DNA from: Embleya hyalina
Lineage (GTDB): Bacteria > Actinomycetota > Actinomycetes > Streptomycetales > Streptomycetaceae
Assembly: GCF_003967355.1 (NCBI RefSeq)
Contig: NZ_BIFH01000054.1
Location: forward strand, 1-64,000
DNA: 64,000 nucleotides
Reading direction: 5' to 3'
Part shown: piece by piece, positions 40,410 to 50,038 of the stretch
Layout of the letters: every line of letters begins with the position of its first letter
Position numbering within the stretch: position 1 is the stretch's first letter
Translations under genes and position numbers: made by a program
Notes under the pieces: generated by a model
What the model was told of the DNA's origin: nothing
Databases searched by the model: none
The model's input: the letters and a program-made list of their open reading frames with translations, nothing else

Positions 40410-41504
40410 TTAGGCCATGGTTTTGGTCAGCCAGCGGAAGACGTCGGGGACCATTCGGCGCCAGACGTCCGTGCCGTGGCCGCCGCCGGAGATTTCGGCG
40501 ACTGTTATGGCTGTGGGGGGTTTGGTGGCGGCTTTGAGGGCTTGGGCGTCGCCGAAGCCGTCGCCCTTTTCGCCGGCCATGTAGAGGGCGACCTTCGGGG
40601 GCTGTTGGGCGTTTTTGAGGATGGTCAGGGGGTTGGCGGAGACTCGGAGGGCCGGGTCCTTGGCCGTGACCGAGTCGGACTCGCCCTTGGGGTCGTTGTA
40701 GCCGGACAGGCTGACCGCGGCGCCGTAGCGGTCCGGGTGGAGCAGGGCCATCCGGGTGGCGCAGTGGGCGCCGGCGGAGTAGCCCGCGATCGCCCAGTGC
40801 TTGGGGTCGGACTCGGCGCGGAAGTTGTCGATCACCATGCGCCGCACGTCGCCCGAGATCCAGGTGTCGGCGTTGGCCTTGCCCGGGACGTCCGCGCAGC
40901 CGGTGTCCTCCTGGCCCGCGAGCAGCTTGGTGCGCGGCGAGACCAGGATGAACGGGGCCACCTCGCCCTTGGCCATCATGCTCTTGAGCTGCTTGTTGAC
41001 GTCCAGCGTGCCGAACCAGGCCTTGGCCGAACCCGGGTAGCCGGGCAGCAGTTCGACGACCGGGAACTTCTTGTCCGCGAACGCCGGGTCCTTGTACTGC
41101 GGCGGCAGCCACACGTAGACCTCGGCCTCGACCCCCGACTGCGGGCCCTTGAGGTTGGTTTCCTGGACGCCCTCGCCCATCTTGCCGTCACCGGCCGGTT
41201 CGAACTTGGTGAGCAGCTTCTGCTCGGGCGCCGGCGGCGGGGCGGGCTCGCGCGCCTCGACCACGTGGCTGCCGCCCGTGCCGAGGAAGTCGTCCCACGT
41301 GTCGTAGAGGCTGTTCGCGTTGTTGACCATCACGAACACCATCAGGATGGCCGTGAACTGGCAGGTGACCAGCATGAACAGCCGAGCGACGATTTTCACC
41401 GGCTTGGGGCCGGGGATGTGGTTCCACGCGAACAACGCCAGCACCACGGCCGCTGTCGCCAGCACGATGGTCGTTATGTAGAAGGGGGTACCGGTCAGAC
41501 TCAC
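40410..41504 (-). CDS. Membrane-anchored antigen-85/esterase-like alpha/beta hydrolase
   Basis: 364 residues. Two N-terminal transmembrane helices (about residues 8-27 and 38-60) anchor an extracellular alpha/beta-hydrolase of the esterase D/antigen 85 family. The nucleophile is in AGYSAGAHCA (GxSxG), with a catalytic Asp/Glu region and the terminal His in GGGHGTDVW. Substrate unknown; actinomycetes without mycolates use such proteins for other esters. GTG 41504 with GGAAGAC. It lies 40 bases downstream of a related gene. Confidence 0.82.
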   Translation of the reverse strand: MSLTGTPFYITTIVLATAAVVLALFAWNHIPGPKPVKIVARLFMLVTCQFTAILMVFVMVNNANSLYDTWDDFLGTGGSHVVEAREPAPPPAPEQKLLTKFEPAGDGKMGEGVQETNLKGPQSGVEAEVYVWLPPQYKDPAFADKKFPVVELLPGYPGSAKAWFGTLDVNKQLKSMMAKGEVAPFILVSPRTKLLAGQEDTGCADVPGKANADTWISGDVRRMVIDNFRAESDPKHWAIAGYSAGAHCATRMALLHPDRYGAAVSLSGYNDPKGESDSVTAKDPALRVSANPLTILKNAQQPPKVALYMAGEKGDGFGDAQALKAATKPPTAITVAEISGGGHGTDVWRRMVPDVFRWLTKTMA

Positions 41505-41544
41505 TGTCGTCTTCCAGGGTGATTCAGCGACGATCCGGACACGG

Positions 41545-42573
41545 TCAGTCGGCGATGGGTGGGGACATGTGCCGGCCGAGCCAGCCGAGGAGGTCGGGGA
41601 TCATCTTCTTGAAGTGCGAAGTGAGATGCCTGCCACCGGGCTGCTCGTAGTACTCGATGCGAACGGGTGCCGCCGCCTTGGCGACGAAGGCCTTGACCAG
41701 GCGTACCTCGGCCGCGTCCCCGCCGCCCGCGGTCGCGAGCACGTCGATGTTCGCCTTGCCTTCCGCGATCATCCGATCGGGGCTGTTGGCCAGCCGCTCC
41801 GCCTCGTAGCCCTTCCACAGCGGGCTGTCCGGGTTGAAGTAGCCGTCGATCGGCACCGCGACCTTGAACCGATCGGGGTGCTGGAGGGCGAGTTTCACGC
41901 TGCAGAACGCGCCCGTGGAGGCGCCCATCAGGCCCCAGCCCGCCGGGTCGCGCAGGGTGCGGAAGTTGGCCTTGACCAGGTCGGGGATGTCCTGTGACAT
42001 CCACGTGCCCATCTTCGGTTGGCCGGGGATGTCGCTGCACTCCAGGCTGCGCTTCTCGTCCTTCTCCAGGTTCTGCACCGGCATCACCATGATGAAGGGG
42101 TGCGTCTTGCCCGACCTGGCCTCGGCCACGGCCATCTGTTGGATCGGCAGTTGGTTGTCGGTCCAGGTGTTGTAGCCGTTGCTCTGCCCGCCGGCGTAGA
42201 GCGTGAGGACGGGGAAGCCGTGCTTGGCGAAGGCCGGGTCGTGGTACTCCGGCGGCAGCCACACCCACACCTTGCCGGTGACGCCCGACTTGGGGCCGGT
42301 GTAGCTGGTCATCATGATCGGCCCGACGGGGGTGGTCGTCGCCGTGGTGAAGTTCGTCGCGGGCCCGGCCGGCATGACGACCTTGCCGGGGGCGGCGGGC
42401 TTCGCGGGCGGGCCGGACGACTGGCCGCCGGACTGTCGGGGCGCGGCGGTGCTCTTGGCGTGGTCGACCGTGGAGTCGCCGGACGAGGAGCCGCACGCGA
42501 CCGCGGTCACCGCGAGCAGTACGGCGCCGAGCAGCGCCGTCGCGCGAGGACGGCGTGCGGAAAGGGGGTTCAA
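41545..42573 (-). CDS. Lipoprotein antigen-85/esterase-like hydrolase
   Basis: 342 residues from TTG 42573, chosen because GGAG lies about 10 bases upstream and it begins the export signal (RRPRATALLGAVLLAVTAVAC). The signal ends in a lipobox-like AVAC, followed by a Ser/Gly/Pro linker. The alpha/beta-hydrolase domain has nucleophile motif MGASTGAFCS and terminal GGRHLTSHF. It is a paralogue of the next gene, sharing the VWLPPxYxDPAFA motif. An upstream start at 42675 is possible but less likely. Confidence 0.75.
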   Translation of the reverse strand: MNPLSARRPRATALLGAVLLAVTAVACGSSSGDSTVDHAKSTAAPRQSGGQSSGPPAKPAAPGKVVMPAGPATNFTTATTTPVGPIMMTSYTGPKSGVTGKVWVWLPPEYHDPAFAKHGFPVLTLYAGGQSNGYNTWTDNQLPIQQMAVAEARSGKTHPFIMVMPVQNLEKDEKRSLECSDIPGQPKMGTWMSQDIPDLVKANFRTLRDPAGWGLMGASTGAFCSVKLALQHPDRFKVAVPIDGYFNPDSPLWKGYEAERLANSPDRMIAEGKANIDVLATAGGGDAAEVRLVKAFVAKAAAPVRIEYYEQPGGRHLTSHFKKMIPDLLGWLGRHMSPPIAD

Positions 42574-42815
42574 GGGAAGAGCTCCGACAGGCGTCAGGGG
42601 GGTGCTGTTGACAAAAACGACCTTAACCGGGCGGCGAAACGGTGATCGGGCTGCTCTGTAACAGCCGTCCATCAATCGGCGGGACGTAAACAGTGTTTTC
42701 GTGATTTCACCGTGACCGGATCACCCCTTCGGCGGACGTCGGAGTGACTTTCCGAAGTGGCGCGGGTACCGGCGGAGATCCTGCCTTCGCAGTTTCCCGC
42801 CGACAGGAGCCGCGC

Positions 42816-43451
42816 TTGTCCGTCACCGCACCGGTCCCGCGACCCCCCTCCTCGAACTCGTCGAACTCCTCGAACTCCTCGAAACCGGATCGCCGGTTGT
42901 GGCCACGCCCGACGCGGGGGTCGCACGGGCTGCGGGCCACGCTGGTCGTCGCCGTCGTGATGGTGGTCCTGATCGCGGTTCCCTACCTGCTCAACCGCTC
43001 CGTGGTCGGCGCCGCGCCGGTGCGGGCCGGGCAGGTGGTCACGCTGGGTACGTTCCGGTACCAACCCGCGCTCGGCTGGCAGGTCGACCGGGGCGCGTCC
43101 CAGGCCGATCTGGTCAGCGTGCTGGTCAAGGGGGCGACCACGTATCGGCTGACCCCGCTGGGTCGGCAGTCCTCGACGGCGGGCGCGTTCCGGGCCGCGG
43201 CGCGCCGCTACGCGGCCACCGGGCGCGGGCGGGTGGGCGGCGACCCCGCCGCGGTGACCACCGCGCGCGGCCTCACCGGCCTGGTCGCGCCGATCACCGG
43301 ACACACCGTGGCCGGCACGCTGACCGTCCTGGTCGCCGGCGGCCAGGGACTGGGCGTGTCGCTCACCGCCCGGCACACCGCGCCGCTGACCGCCGCGATC
43401 GCCGACGACGTGGTGACCATGCTCGACTCGGTGGAGGTGGCCGCCTCGTGA
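42816..43451 (+). CDS. Hypothetical membrane-anchored protein upstream of a PrsW protease
   Basis: 211 residues from TTG 42816, which has CAGGAG 7 bases upstream. A Pro/Asn/Ser linker encoded by a TCGAACTCC microrepeat (SSNSSNSSNSSK) leads to a transmembrane helix (LRATLVVAVVMVVLIAVPYLL) and a ~150-residue extracytoplasmic domain. Its stop overlaps the PrsW start by 4 bases, so it may be a partner or substrate of that protease; this is inference. An upstream GTG at 42744 is the alternative start. Confidence 0.7.
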   Translation: MSVTAPVPRPPSSNSSNSSNSSKPDRRLWPRPTRGSHGLRATLVVAVVMVVLIAVPYLLNRSVVGAAPVRAGQVVTLGTFRYQPALGWQVDRGASQADLVSVLVKGATTYRLTPLGRQSSTAGAFRAAARRYAATGRGRVGGDPAAVTTARGLTGLVAPITGHTVAGTLTVLVAGGQGLGVSLTARHTAPLTAAIADDVVTMLDSVEVAAS

Positions 43452-44701
43452 GTGTGGCTCCGCTGACCGACCGTCGCGGTCGCCGGGACGCGGGCGGCAT
43501 CGTGCAGCCCGCGCGCGCGGCGTTCTGGCTCTATCCGATCGTGCTCGCGCTCGGCGCGGCGAGCGTGGTGCCCAACTTCGTCCGGCTGTCCTCGGCGGCT
43601 CCGTCGGGTGCGCTGGTGCTGAGTGTGGTGATCAACACGCTGTGGCTGATCCCGGCGCTCGCGGTGATCACCCACCTCGACCTGTTCGAGCGCGAGCCGC
43701 TGTCGTTCTGTGTGGCGGCGGTGTTGTGGGGCGGCCTGGTGGCGACCGGGTTCGCGCTGGTGGCCAACGACAACCTGCTCAGCTATCTGGCCAAGCTGGA
43801 TCCGGAGTTCTCCACCGACTGGGGCGCCTCGATCTCCGCGCCGATCGTCGAGGAGACGCTGAAACTGCTCGGCGTGGTGACGTTGATCCTGATCAACCGC
43901 CGGGTCTTCGAGAGCGTGCTCGACGGCTTCGTGATCGGCGCGCTGGTCGGCCTGGGCTTCCAGGTCGTGGAGAACATCCTGTACGGGCTGAACGCGGCGA
44001 TCCAGTCCGGCGAGATCTGGACCGGCGGCGTCGTGGCCAGCTTCTTCGTCCGGGCCGTCGTCAACGGGCTGTGGAGCCACGCCGCGTTCACCGCGATGAC
44101 CGGCGCGGGCGTGGCGTACGTGCTGGTCGGTGTGCGTCGGCCGTTGCCGGTGCGACTCGCCGCCGCGATCGCGCTGTACGTGGTCGCCTGGGGCCTGCAC
44201 TTCGTGAACAATTCGCCGCTCGCGGAGATCGTGCTGCGGCGCACCGACTGGTATCTGACCATCGTGCAGATCGTGCTCAACGGCCTGGTCGCGCTGGCCG
44301 TCGCGAGCTATGTCTACCGGCTCGCGGCCCGGCAGGAGTTCCGGCGGTTCGCCCGCGCGGTGGGCGACGAGCCGGAGCTGCTGCCGCTGCGCGAGTTGGC
44401 CGCGCTGGCCTCGAACAAGACCCGGAAGGACGCGGTGGAGGCGGCCCGACGCGAGCACGGGCGCAAGGCGGCCCGGGCGCGCAGTCGGCTCCAGCGCGCG
44501 CAACTGGGCTTCGGGGTGGCGCTGTCCCGGTCCGCCGACCCGGTCCACGATCCCGGGGTGGCGCGCTGGCACCGGCGGATCGACCGGGCCCGGGCCCAGG
44601 TGGTGGCCGCCGACGCGGATCCGCCGCCGCACGCCCCGACCGGGCGGGCGAAGCCCCGACCCGAGACACCTCCGGGACCGGAGGTACCGGAGGTGCCGTA
44701 G
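43448..44701 (+). CDS. PrsW-family intramembrane protease
   Basis: 417 residues, about eight transmembrane helices. The family motifs are in order: EETLKLLG (EExxK), GFQVVENILY (FxxxEN), a His in SHAAFTAMTG and HFVNNS (HxxxN). PrsW in Bacillus clips an anti-sigma factor; the actinobacterial target is unknown. The ~100-residue C-terminus is cytoplasmic, Arg/Ala-rich and helical. GTG start lies within the stop of the preceding gene (GTGA). Confidence 0.88.
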   Translation: MSVAPLTDRRGRRDAGGIVQPARAAFWLYPIVLALGAASVVPNFVRLSSAAPSGALVLSVVINTLWLIPALAVITHLDLFEREPLSFCVAAVLWGGLVATGFALVANDNLLSYLAKLDPEFSTDWGASISAPIVEETLKLLGVVTLILINRRVFESVLDGFVIGALVGLGFQVVENILYGLNAAIQSGEIWTGGVVASFFVRAVVNGLWSHAAFTAMTGAGVAYVLVGVRRPLPVRLAAAIALYVVAWGLHFVNNSPLAEIVLRRTDWYLTIVQIVLNGLVALAVASYVYRLAARQEFRRFARAVGDEPELLPLRELAALASNKTRKDAVEAARREHGRKAARARSRLQRAQLGFGVALSRSADPVHDPGVARWHRRIDRARAQVVAADADPPPHAPTGRAKPRPETPPGPEVPEVP

Positions 44702-44723
44702 GTCGTGGCGCCGAGGCCCGCGG

Positions 44724-44945
44724 TCACCGGCAGGTGCGCGGGTCCGGGGCGCCGGCGGTGTCGGTCCGTCGGGGTTGTTCGTCCCTCGGTGTCCACTCGG
44801 CCTCTTCGAGGTCGGCGAGCGCGTTCTCGCGCAGCAGATCCGGGGGTGCGGTGCCGATGTCGCGTCGGCCGAGCGAGCGCACCACCAGGAGCACGGTCAG
44901 GCCGAGCAGACACGCGGACACGGCGAGTACGACGAGTCCGTCCAT
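44724..44945 (-). CDS. Small single-span membrane protein
   Basis: 73 residues. One N-terminal transmembrane helix (LVVLAVSACLLGLTVLLVV), then a short charged cytoplasmic tail (LLRENALADLEEAEW). A strong RBS, GGGAGGAG, precedes the ATG at 44945, which supports a real small gene. Function unknown. Confidence 0.65.
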   Translation of the reverse strand: MDGLVVLAVSACLLGLTVLLVVRSLGRRDIGTAPPDLLRENALADLEEAEWTPRDEQPRRTDTAGAPDPRTCR

Positions 44946-45104
44946 GGTGCTCCTCCCTACCTACCCGTAGGGCGGTTGCCATCGGGCAGCCACCATGAGG
45001 CAGTTGCTCTCCATGGTCCCGTGTGAAGCGGACAATGTGAACCGACCGGAGATGAATAGCGGGCGTCGGATCACCCGGCCCGCGGCACCGGCGAGAATGT
45101 CCGC

Positions 45105-45890
45105 ATGCGCGCACACCTCGAAGCCATGGACCGCAATCTCGCCGAGCACGCGTGCCACCTGCACCGGGTCACCCCGGGGATGCGCGTGTTCGAGGACGAC
45201 GAGGTGATCGTCGCGGACAGCGGCCTGGGCCACGACACGTACAACATCGTCGCGGGCACGCGCGCGAGCGCCGAGACGCTGGGGGCGGTCGTCGAACGTA
45301 CGGTCCGCCGGGTCGCCGCGACCGGGCGGCCGTTCTCGTGGTGGGTCACCCAGGGGTCGCGGCCGGTGGACCTGGCCGAGCGGTTGCCGGCGTACGGGCT
45401 CCCGGTCGGCGAGCGCGAGGTGGCGATGTGGGCGACGTTGTCCCCGAGCGCGCCCGGCGTGGCGCAGCGGCCGGCGGGGCTGCGGATCGAACCGGTGCGC
45501 ACGCGTGCGGGGTTGCTGGACTATGCGACGGTGCTCGCGTCGTTGTGGACGCCGGCCGTCCCGGAGGTGGTGCGCTTCGCCGAGCTGACCGCCGACGCGG
45601 CCCTGCTCTCCGCCGCGCGCTACCTGGTGGGCTACGTGGACGATCGTCCGGTGGCCACCGCCGAGGTGTTCCTGCACGCCGGCGTCGCGGGCGTGTACAA
45701 CATCGCGACCGTGGCCGCCGAGCGCCGGCGCGGCTACGGCGCGGCGCTGACCCGGGCCGCGCTCGACACGGCGATCGCGGAGGGGCACTCGGTCGCGGTG
45801 CTCCAGGCCTCGGCGGAAGGCGAGCCCGTGTACCGGAAATCGGGCTTTCGGGTACTCGGGCCCGTCACCGAGCATGCGATCGTCACGTGA
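45105..45890 (+). CDS. GNAT-family N-acetyltransferase
   Basis: 261 residues. The C-terminal half holds the acetyl-CoA motif [21 protein letters not shown] (Q/RxxGxG/A as RRRGYGAAL), then SVAVLQAS and [10 protein letters not shown], typical of GNAT motif B. The N-terminal half is a degenerate second GNAT-like domain. Substrate unknown. ATG 45105 used; ATG 45126 is possible. Confidence 0.85.
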   Translation: MRAHLEAMDRNLAEHACHLHRVTPGMRVFEDDEVIVADSGLGHDTYNIVAGTRASAETLGAVVERTVRRVAATGRPFSWWVTQGSRPVDLAERLPAYGLPVGEREVAMWATLSPSAPGVAQRPAGLRIEPVRTRAGLLDYATVLASLWTPAVPEVVRFAELTADAALLSAARYLVGYVDDRPVATAEVFLHAGVAGVYNIATVAAERRRGYGAALTRAALDTAIAEGHSVAVLQASAEGEPVYRKSGFRVLGPVTEHAIVT

Positions 45891-45995
45891 ACCCCCGGTG
45901 GTGGGAGCTTCCGCCGCCGTGAACCGCCGGCCGAACCCGGTGGCGGAGGTCGCCCCGTGCCCTCCGACACGGTCACGGCTTCCCGCCGCCGGGCG

Positions 45996-46913
45996 CTACG
46001 CGAGCAGTTCCGGGTGCAGTGCCTCGACCATCCGGCGCATGCCGTCCTTCCAGTGCACGGTGGTGCGGCCGGTGATGGCGTGCATCGCGGTCAGGTCGAG
46101 GGTGACCGAGTCGATCGTCTCGCTCGTGGCATTGAACTCGGGCTGCACGCCGGTGAGTTCGGCCAGATAACCGCACCACTCCTCGATGCTCACCGGGTCG
46201 CTGCCACCCCAGTTGACGGTGGTCACCTCGGGAGTCGCCGCCGCGAACAGCGCGGGCAGGGTGCCGGCGATGTCGTCGACGTGGATCGGGTGGTAGATGC
46301 TGGGCGTGTTCGAGTGCACGTCGACCGGCACGCCGCCGAGCATCATCTCCAGGTGGATACCGGGCCAGCCGCCGTTGTCCCCGTACGGCACGGACAGGCG
46401 CGCGATCGTGGTCGGCAGCGCGAATCGGCGGGCGCCCCAGCGCGCGGCCCCCTCGGCGGCGATCTTGCAGATGCTGTACGTCTCCAGGAACGACCAGACC
46501 CGGTGGTTGTCGCCGAGCGCCGCGTGCTCGGCCAACTCCTTGTGGCCGGCGGGCTGGTAGACGGCGGTGGACGAGCAGTGCAGGAAGGCACGGGCCGCCC
46601 GGTGATGCTCCATCAGCGACAGTACGCCGCCGGCGTTCGCGTCCAGGTCCAGATTCCAGTCGCCGTTCTTGGCCACCGCGAAGTTGACCACGTAGTCGGC
46701 GTCGGCGGGCAGGGCGGCGACGTCGCCGGCGGCCAGGTCGATCCGCACGCAGGTGACGCCCGCGGCCTCCAGGCGGGCTCGGGCCTCGTCGTCCTGGAAG
46801 CGGGCGGCGCCGTAGACCTCGTTGTCGCGCGCGAGGATCCCGGCGACGGGTTCGGCGACCTGGCCGGTGACGCCGGTGACGACGATCTTGGCGCCGCTGA
46901 GGGGGGTTGCCAT
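45996..46913 (-). CDS. NAD-dependent epimerase/dehydratase-like extended SDR
   Basis: 305 residues. Rossmann motif TGVTGQVAEPV at about residues 13-23 (a TGxxGxx form), active-site Ser-Thr in HCSSTAVYQP and YSICK as the catalytic YxxxK. Reaction and substrate are not deducible. ATG 46913 is preceded by GGAG. A long GC-rich leader separates it from the divergent zinc-ribbon protein gene. Confidence 0.87.
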   Translation of the reverse strand: MATPLSGAKIVVTGVTGQVAEPVAGILARDNEVYGAARFQDDEARARLEAAGVTCVRIDLAAGDVAALPADADYVVNFAVAKNGDWNLDLDANAGGVLSLMEHHRAARAFLHCSSTAVYQPAGHKELAEHAALGDNHRVWSFLETYSICKIAAEGAARWGARRFALPTTIARLSVPYGDNGGWPGIHLEMMLGGVPVDVHSNTPSIYHPIHVDDIAGTLPALFAAATPEVTTVNWGGSDPVSIEEWCGYLAELTGVQPEFNATSETIDSVTLDLTAMHAITGRTTVHWKDGMRRMVEALHPELLA

Positions 46914-47254
46914 GGGGACTCCGTTGTCGTGTCTGGTGTTTCGTGTCCCGCGGCCGGCCGCTCGCCGAGCGCCGTACGGCCGGGAAACCCGGTCCGGCCG
47001 GGGCCGTGGGGGCGGTCGGGGCGGGCGTGGCGGCACGTTAGTGCAGGTTGCGATCAGGTGGAAGGGAGAGGAAGCGGGGAAAGGGGAGCGGGAAGGGCCC
47101 GGCGGGTGGGAAGGGAACCGGTGGGGAACGGGTCCGGAACCGTGCGGGAACGGCCGAGGGAACGAGGGCCTTCCCTTATCCGGGGGTGGATGCGGAACGG
47201 AGATGGTCGATCGGCCGTCTCTGCGGACGGGGGGATCGACTTTCGGGGGCAGCG

Positions 47255-47821
47255 ATGAGTGCAACGGGGCACTGCCGACTGTGCGGGACCGAGGTTCCGG
47301 ACGAGCGTCACGGGTACTGCGAAGGGCCGCTGTGCGGAGCCGATCTGGCCGGCCAGCGGGTGGGCGATCCGGGGGTCGCCGTGCAGGTCGGGTTCGAGCG
47401 CGCCCGGGTGGCGGCTCGGCCCGGGGAGGTGGTCGAGGCACGACTGTTGGTGCGCAATCGGGGCCGGCGGGCCGAGCGCTTCCGGATCCGGGTGTTCGAC
47501 ACGGAACGGGTCGCGGTCACCGAGCCGGAGCCGGGCGCGCCGATCGGGCCGGGGGCCGAGGTGGTGTGGACGGTTCGGTATCGGGTCCCGCGCGACCCGG
47601 GCCCGTTGGCCGCCGGGCCGGCCGCGGCGGGGCCGGGTGGGGCCGCCGACGCGGCGTCCGGGCTGTACTACGCGGCGGTGCGGGCCGAGGCGGTGCGGGA
47701 CGCGCGCGTGGGCGCGGCGGCGGTGCTCGACGTACGGATCCGCGGCGAGACCGATGGCGCGGGTCGGATTCGGGCGATTCGTGCGCCGATCCCGCGGTGG
47801 CCGGCAACATGTCCGGAATGA
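47255..47821 (+). CDS. Zinc-ribbon protein with Ig/CARDB-like domain
   Basis: 188 residues. The N-terminus has CRLCGT and CEGPLCG, a four-cysteine metal-binding cluster over residues 8-27. The rest (VAVQVGFERARVAARPGEVV, LLVRNRGRRAERFRI) has the alternating pattern of an Ig-like/CARDB fold. No function known. The stop overlaps the next gene's ATG (ATGA). Confidence 0.6.
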   Translation: MSATGHCRLCGTEVPDERHGYCEGPLCGADLAGQRVGDPGVAVQVGFERARVAARPGEVVEARLLVRNRGRRAERFRIRVFDTERVAVTEPEPGAPIGPGAEVVWTVRYRVPRDPGPLAAGPAAAGPGGAADAASGLYYAAVRAEAVRDARVGAAAVLDVRIRGETDGAGRIRAIRAPIPRWPATCPE

Positions 47822-48282
47822 AGGCATCGCTGTCGTTCACGTGGACCCTGTCGGGTGCCGGTTGGGCCGACTGCGTCATCGCGGACGCGAACGCGGAGGC
47901 GCAGATGCTCGTCTCGTACGTCACCCCCGCGCCCGAGGAGTTGATCGGCGCGGTGACCCGGCTCGCACTCGGCGAATCGGGTGACCACAAGGTGATGTTC
48001 GAGGCCGAGCCGAACGGCTTTCTGTGGCACCTGAGTCCGGACGGGGACGCGGTCGAGATCCGGATCGTCGAATACCCCGACACCTCGCGGCGCTCGCGAC
48101 CCGGCGCGGTGCTCTGGGAGGCGCGGCACCCGATCGAGGTGGTGGCCCGCTGCGTGCTGCGCGGCTTCGATCGGGTGGACGCCGATCGTGGCGAGGACGG
48201 GTGGTACGCGGACTGGAAACGGCCTTTCCCGCGTCGGGAACTGGAGCAACTGCGCCGGGCGCGGGAGAAGTCGCGCGCGTGA
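47818..48282 (+). CDS. Hypothetical protein
   Basis: 154 residues, family not recognised. It starts MKASLSFTWTLSGAGWADCV and includes HKVMFEAEPNGFLWHLS and a final basic helix (RRELEQLRRAREKSRA). ATG 47818 forms an ATGA overlap with the preceding gene; ATG 47809 is a near alternative. Probably a two-gene unit with the zinc-ribbon protein. Confidence 0.65.
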   Translation: MKASLSFTWTLSGAGWADCVIADANAEAQMLVSYVTPAPEELIGAVTRLALGESGDHKVMFEAEPNGFLWHLSPDGDAVEIRIVEYPDTSRRSRPGAVLWEARHPIEVVARCVLRGFDRVDADRGEDGWYADWKRPFPRRELEQLRRAREKSRA

Positions 48283-48284
48283 AC

Positions 48285-48320
48285 GCACGTCCGCGCGCCC
48301 GGGTGGGCGCGCGGACGTGC
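48285..48320. terminator. Perfect 16-bp hairpin after the hypothetical gene
   Basis: GCACGTCCGCGCGCCC-GGGT-GGGCGCGCGGACGTGC, three bases after the plus-strand stop. One of two adjacent hairpins between convergent genes. Confidence 0.85.
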
Positions 48321-48331
48321 GGTGGATCGGG

Positions 48332-48368
48332 CCGTGCCGGGCGGCGCGTCGTGCGACGCCCGGCACGG
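48332..48368. terminator. 12-bp hairpin ending the Ro60 gene
   Basis: CCGTGCCGGGCG pairs with CGCCCGGCACGG around a 13-base loop, ending two bases from the Ro60 stop codon, so it probably serves the minus-strand transcript. Confidence 0.75.
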
Positions 48369-48369
48369 T

Positions 48370-50007
48370 TCAGGCCGCGGTGCCGGCCGTCGCCTCCCAC
48401 GGCCAGCGTGCGTCCCGGCCCGCCTCCAGGAGCGAGACCATGGTGAACGCGGCGTCGGTCAGGCCGCCGAAGGTGTGCCGGTTGCGGCTGCCCGACGGGG
48501 CGTGCCCGGCCTGGTAGCCGGCCAGGTTCCAGGTGTACAGCGGAATGTTCGCCGGGACGGACCCGGTCACCTCCCGGGTGTCGTGCCCGGCCTGCTCGTC
48601 GGTGACGATCAGCACCCGGTCGTGCGCCCGATACTCCCGACGCAGCGCCAGAGCGGTGTCGGTACCGCCGCCCAGGAAGTAGCCGTCCTGCTTCCAACGG
48701 TCCAGCGAGCGCAGCAACGACTCGCCGCGACGCATCGGGTAGGTCTTCGTGTGTGCGCCGGGCTTGTCCTCCCAGTACCGCCGGGTGCTCGAGAAGGACA
48801 CCACGTCGGCGTACCCGCATCGCTGACCGATCGCGATGCCGAACAGTGCCGCCGCGTCCCAGCGCATCAGCGTGCCGTCCCGGGAGAAGCCCGACTCCAT
48901 GCTGGAACTGGTGTCCACCAGGATCAGCGTCCGCCCGGGCAACTTCGGCACGTTCGCCAGCGCGTGACCGAGCGCCCGCTCCAGCGGGTACGCCCAGCGC
49001 AGCGACGGCGCGGCACGGTGCGCGGACAGGAACCGGAACGGCAACTGCCGCGAACGCGCCACCTCTTCGGGATCCGCCAGCCTGGCCGCGACCCGCGCGG
49101 CGAGGACGTCGTCGACACCGGCCTCGTCGAAGTTGCGCAGGTTGCGCAGCAGCGCCATGTAGCCCATCGACGGAATCACCGCCGACCACGCCGCCGCGTC
49201 CATCGGCCCCTGGAGCCAACCCGCCAGCGCCTCCCAGGTGATGCCGGCGGCCCGCAGCCGCTCGGCCGCGTCGGGAGCGCGCAGCAGCGCCGCGCGCTCG
49301 GCCGCGGGCACGGCCATCAGCTCGGCGCGCGCGGTGAGCACCGGGTCCGACGCGGGCGGTGTCGCCGTGTCGGGGTGGTGCCGGCGATCGAGCGCGTAGC
49401 CGAACAGCGCGCCCTGCCACGGCTTGTCCGCCGCCGGGCGCGGGTGGGTCAGGTTGAGCACGTCGGCGAAGCGGTAGCCCTTGCTCGCGGTGTCGTACTT
49501 GAGCAGCGCGGGTGAGGTGTACAGCCGGCGCACGGCGTCCTCGATGCCGCGCTTGATCGGCTTGGGAATGGCCCGCCCGTACCGCGAAGTCCAGTAGCCC
49601 AGCAGCTCGCCGGGCTCGTCGGCGCGGCGCAACACCGCGTCCACCGCCCGGCGGGACAGCCCCGGCAGCCCGAACTCCAGGCGGGCGCGCGTCATTTCGG
49701 CGGCACCGACGATGGCGGCGGTACGCATGTAGGCGTCCCGGCGCAGCCAGGTGAGCAGGCCGAGCAGCCATTCGCCGTCGTACACCGCCAGTTCGTGGAC
49801 GAGCTGGGTGAACCGGTCGTCGCGGGTGCCGCCGCTCTCGTAGAACGTGTCGGTGCCGACGAAGTTCGCCACCGCGAGCAGGAACAACTCACTGCGCGCG
49901 TCGCGGGTGTAGCCGGTGCCGCCCTGGTGGGTGACGGTCTTCGGGCCCGTGCTGCGCACCGGCGAGACGAGGGCCGGACGGCTTCGGGGCAGGTTGAATC
50001 GAGACAT
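48370..50007 (-). CDS. rsr: Ro60 orthologue (TROVE domain + vWA), RNA-binding
   Basis: 545 residues. The N-terminal TROVE HEAT-repeat ring spans about residues 10-355; the C-terminal von Willebrand A domain has a full MIDAS (DTSSS 365-369, Thr in GGGTDT ~450, VTDE ~469). Bacterial Ro (Rsr) binds Y RNAs and, with PNPase, helps mature or degrade structured RNAs under stress (known from Deinococcus and Salmonella). Here the region directly upstream, on the same strand, folds as a tRNA-like Y RNA. ATG 50007 is preceded by GGGGGAT. No rtcB/rtcA is adjacent. Confidence 0.95.
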   Translation of the reverse strand: MSRFNLPRSRPALVSPVRSTGPKTVTHQGGTGYTRDARSELFLLAVANFVGTDTFYESGGTRDDRFTQLVHELAVYDGEWLLGLLTWLRRDAYMRTAAIVGAAEMTRARLEFGLPGLSRRAVDAVLRRADEPGELLGYWTSRYGRAIPKPIKRGIEDAVRRLYTSPALLKYDTASKGYRFADVLNLTHPRPAADKPWQGALFGYALDRRHHPDTATPPASDPVLTARAELMAVPAAERAALLRAPDAAERLRAAGITWEALAGWLQGPMDAAAWSAVIPSMGYMALLRNLRNFDEAGVDDVLAARVAARLADPEEVARSRQLPFRFLSAHRAAPSLRWAYPLERALGHALANVPKLPGRTLILVDTSSSMESGFSRDGTLMRWDAAALFGIAIGQRCGYADVVSFSSTRRYWEDKPGAHTKTYPMRRGESLLRSLDRWKQDGYFLGGGTDTALALRREYRAHDRVLIVTDEQAGHDTREVTGSVPANIPLYTWNLAGYQAGHAPSGSRNRHTFGGLTDAAFTMVSLLEAGRDARWPWEATAGTAA

Positions 50008-50038
50008 GGTGATCCCCCGTGGAACGTGGGGGAGGTGG

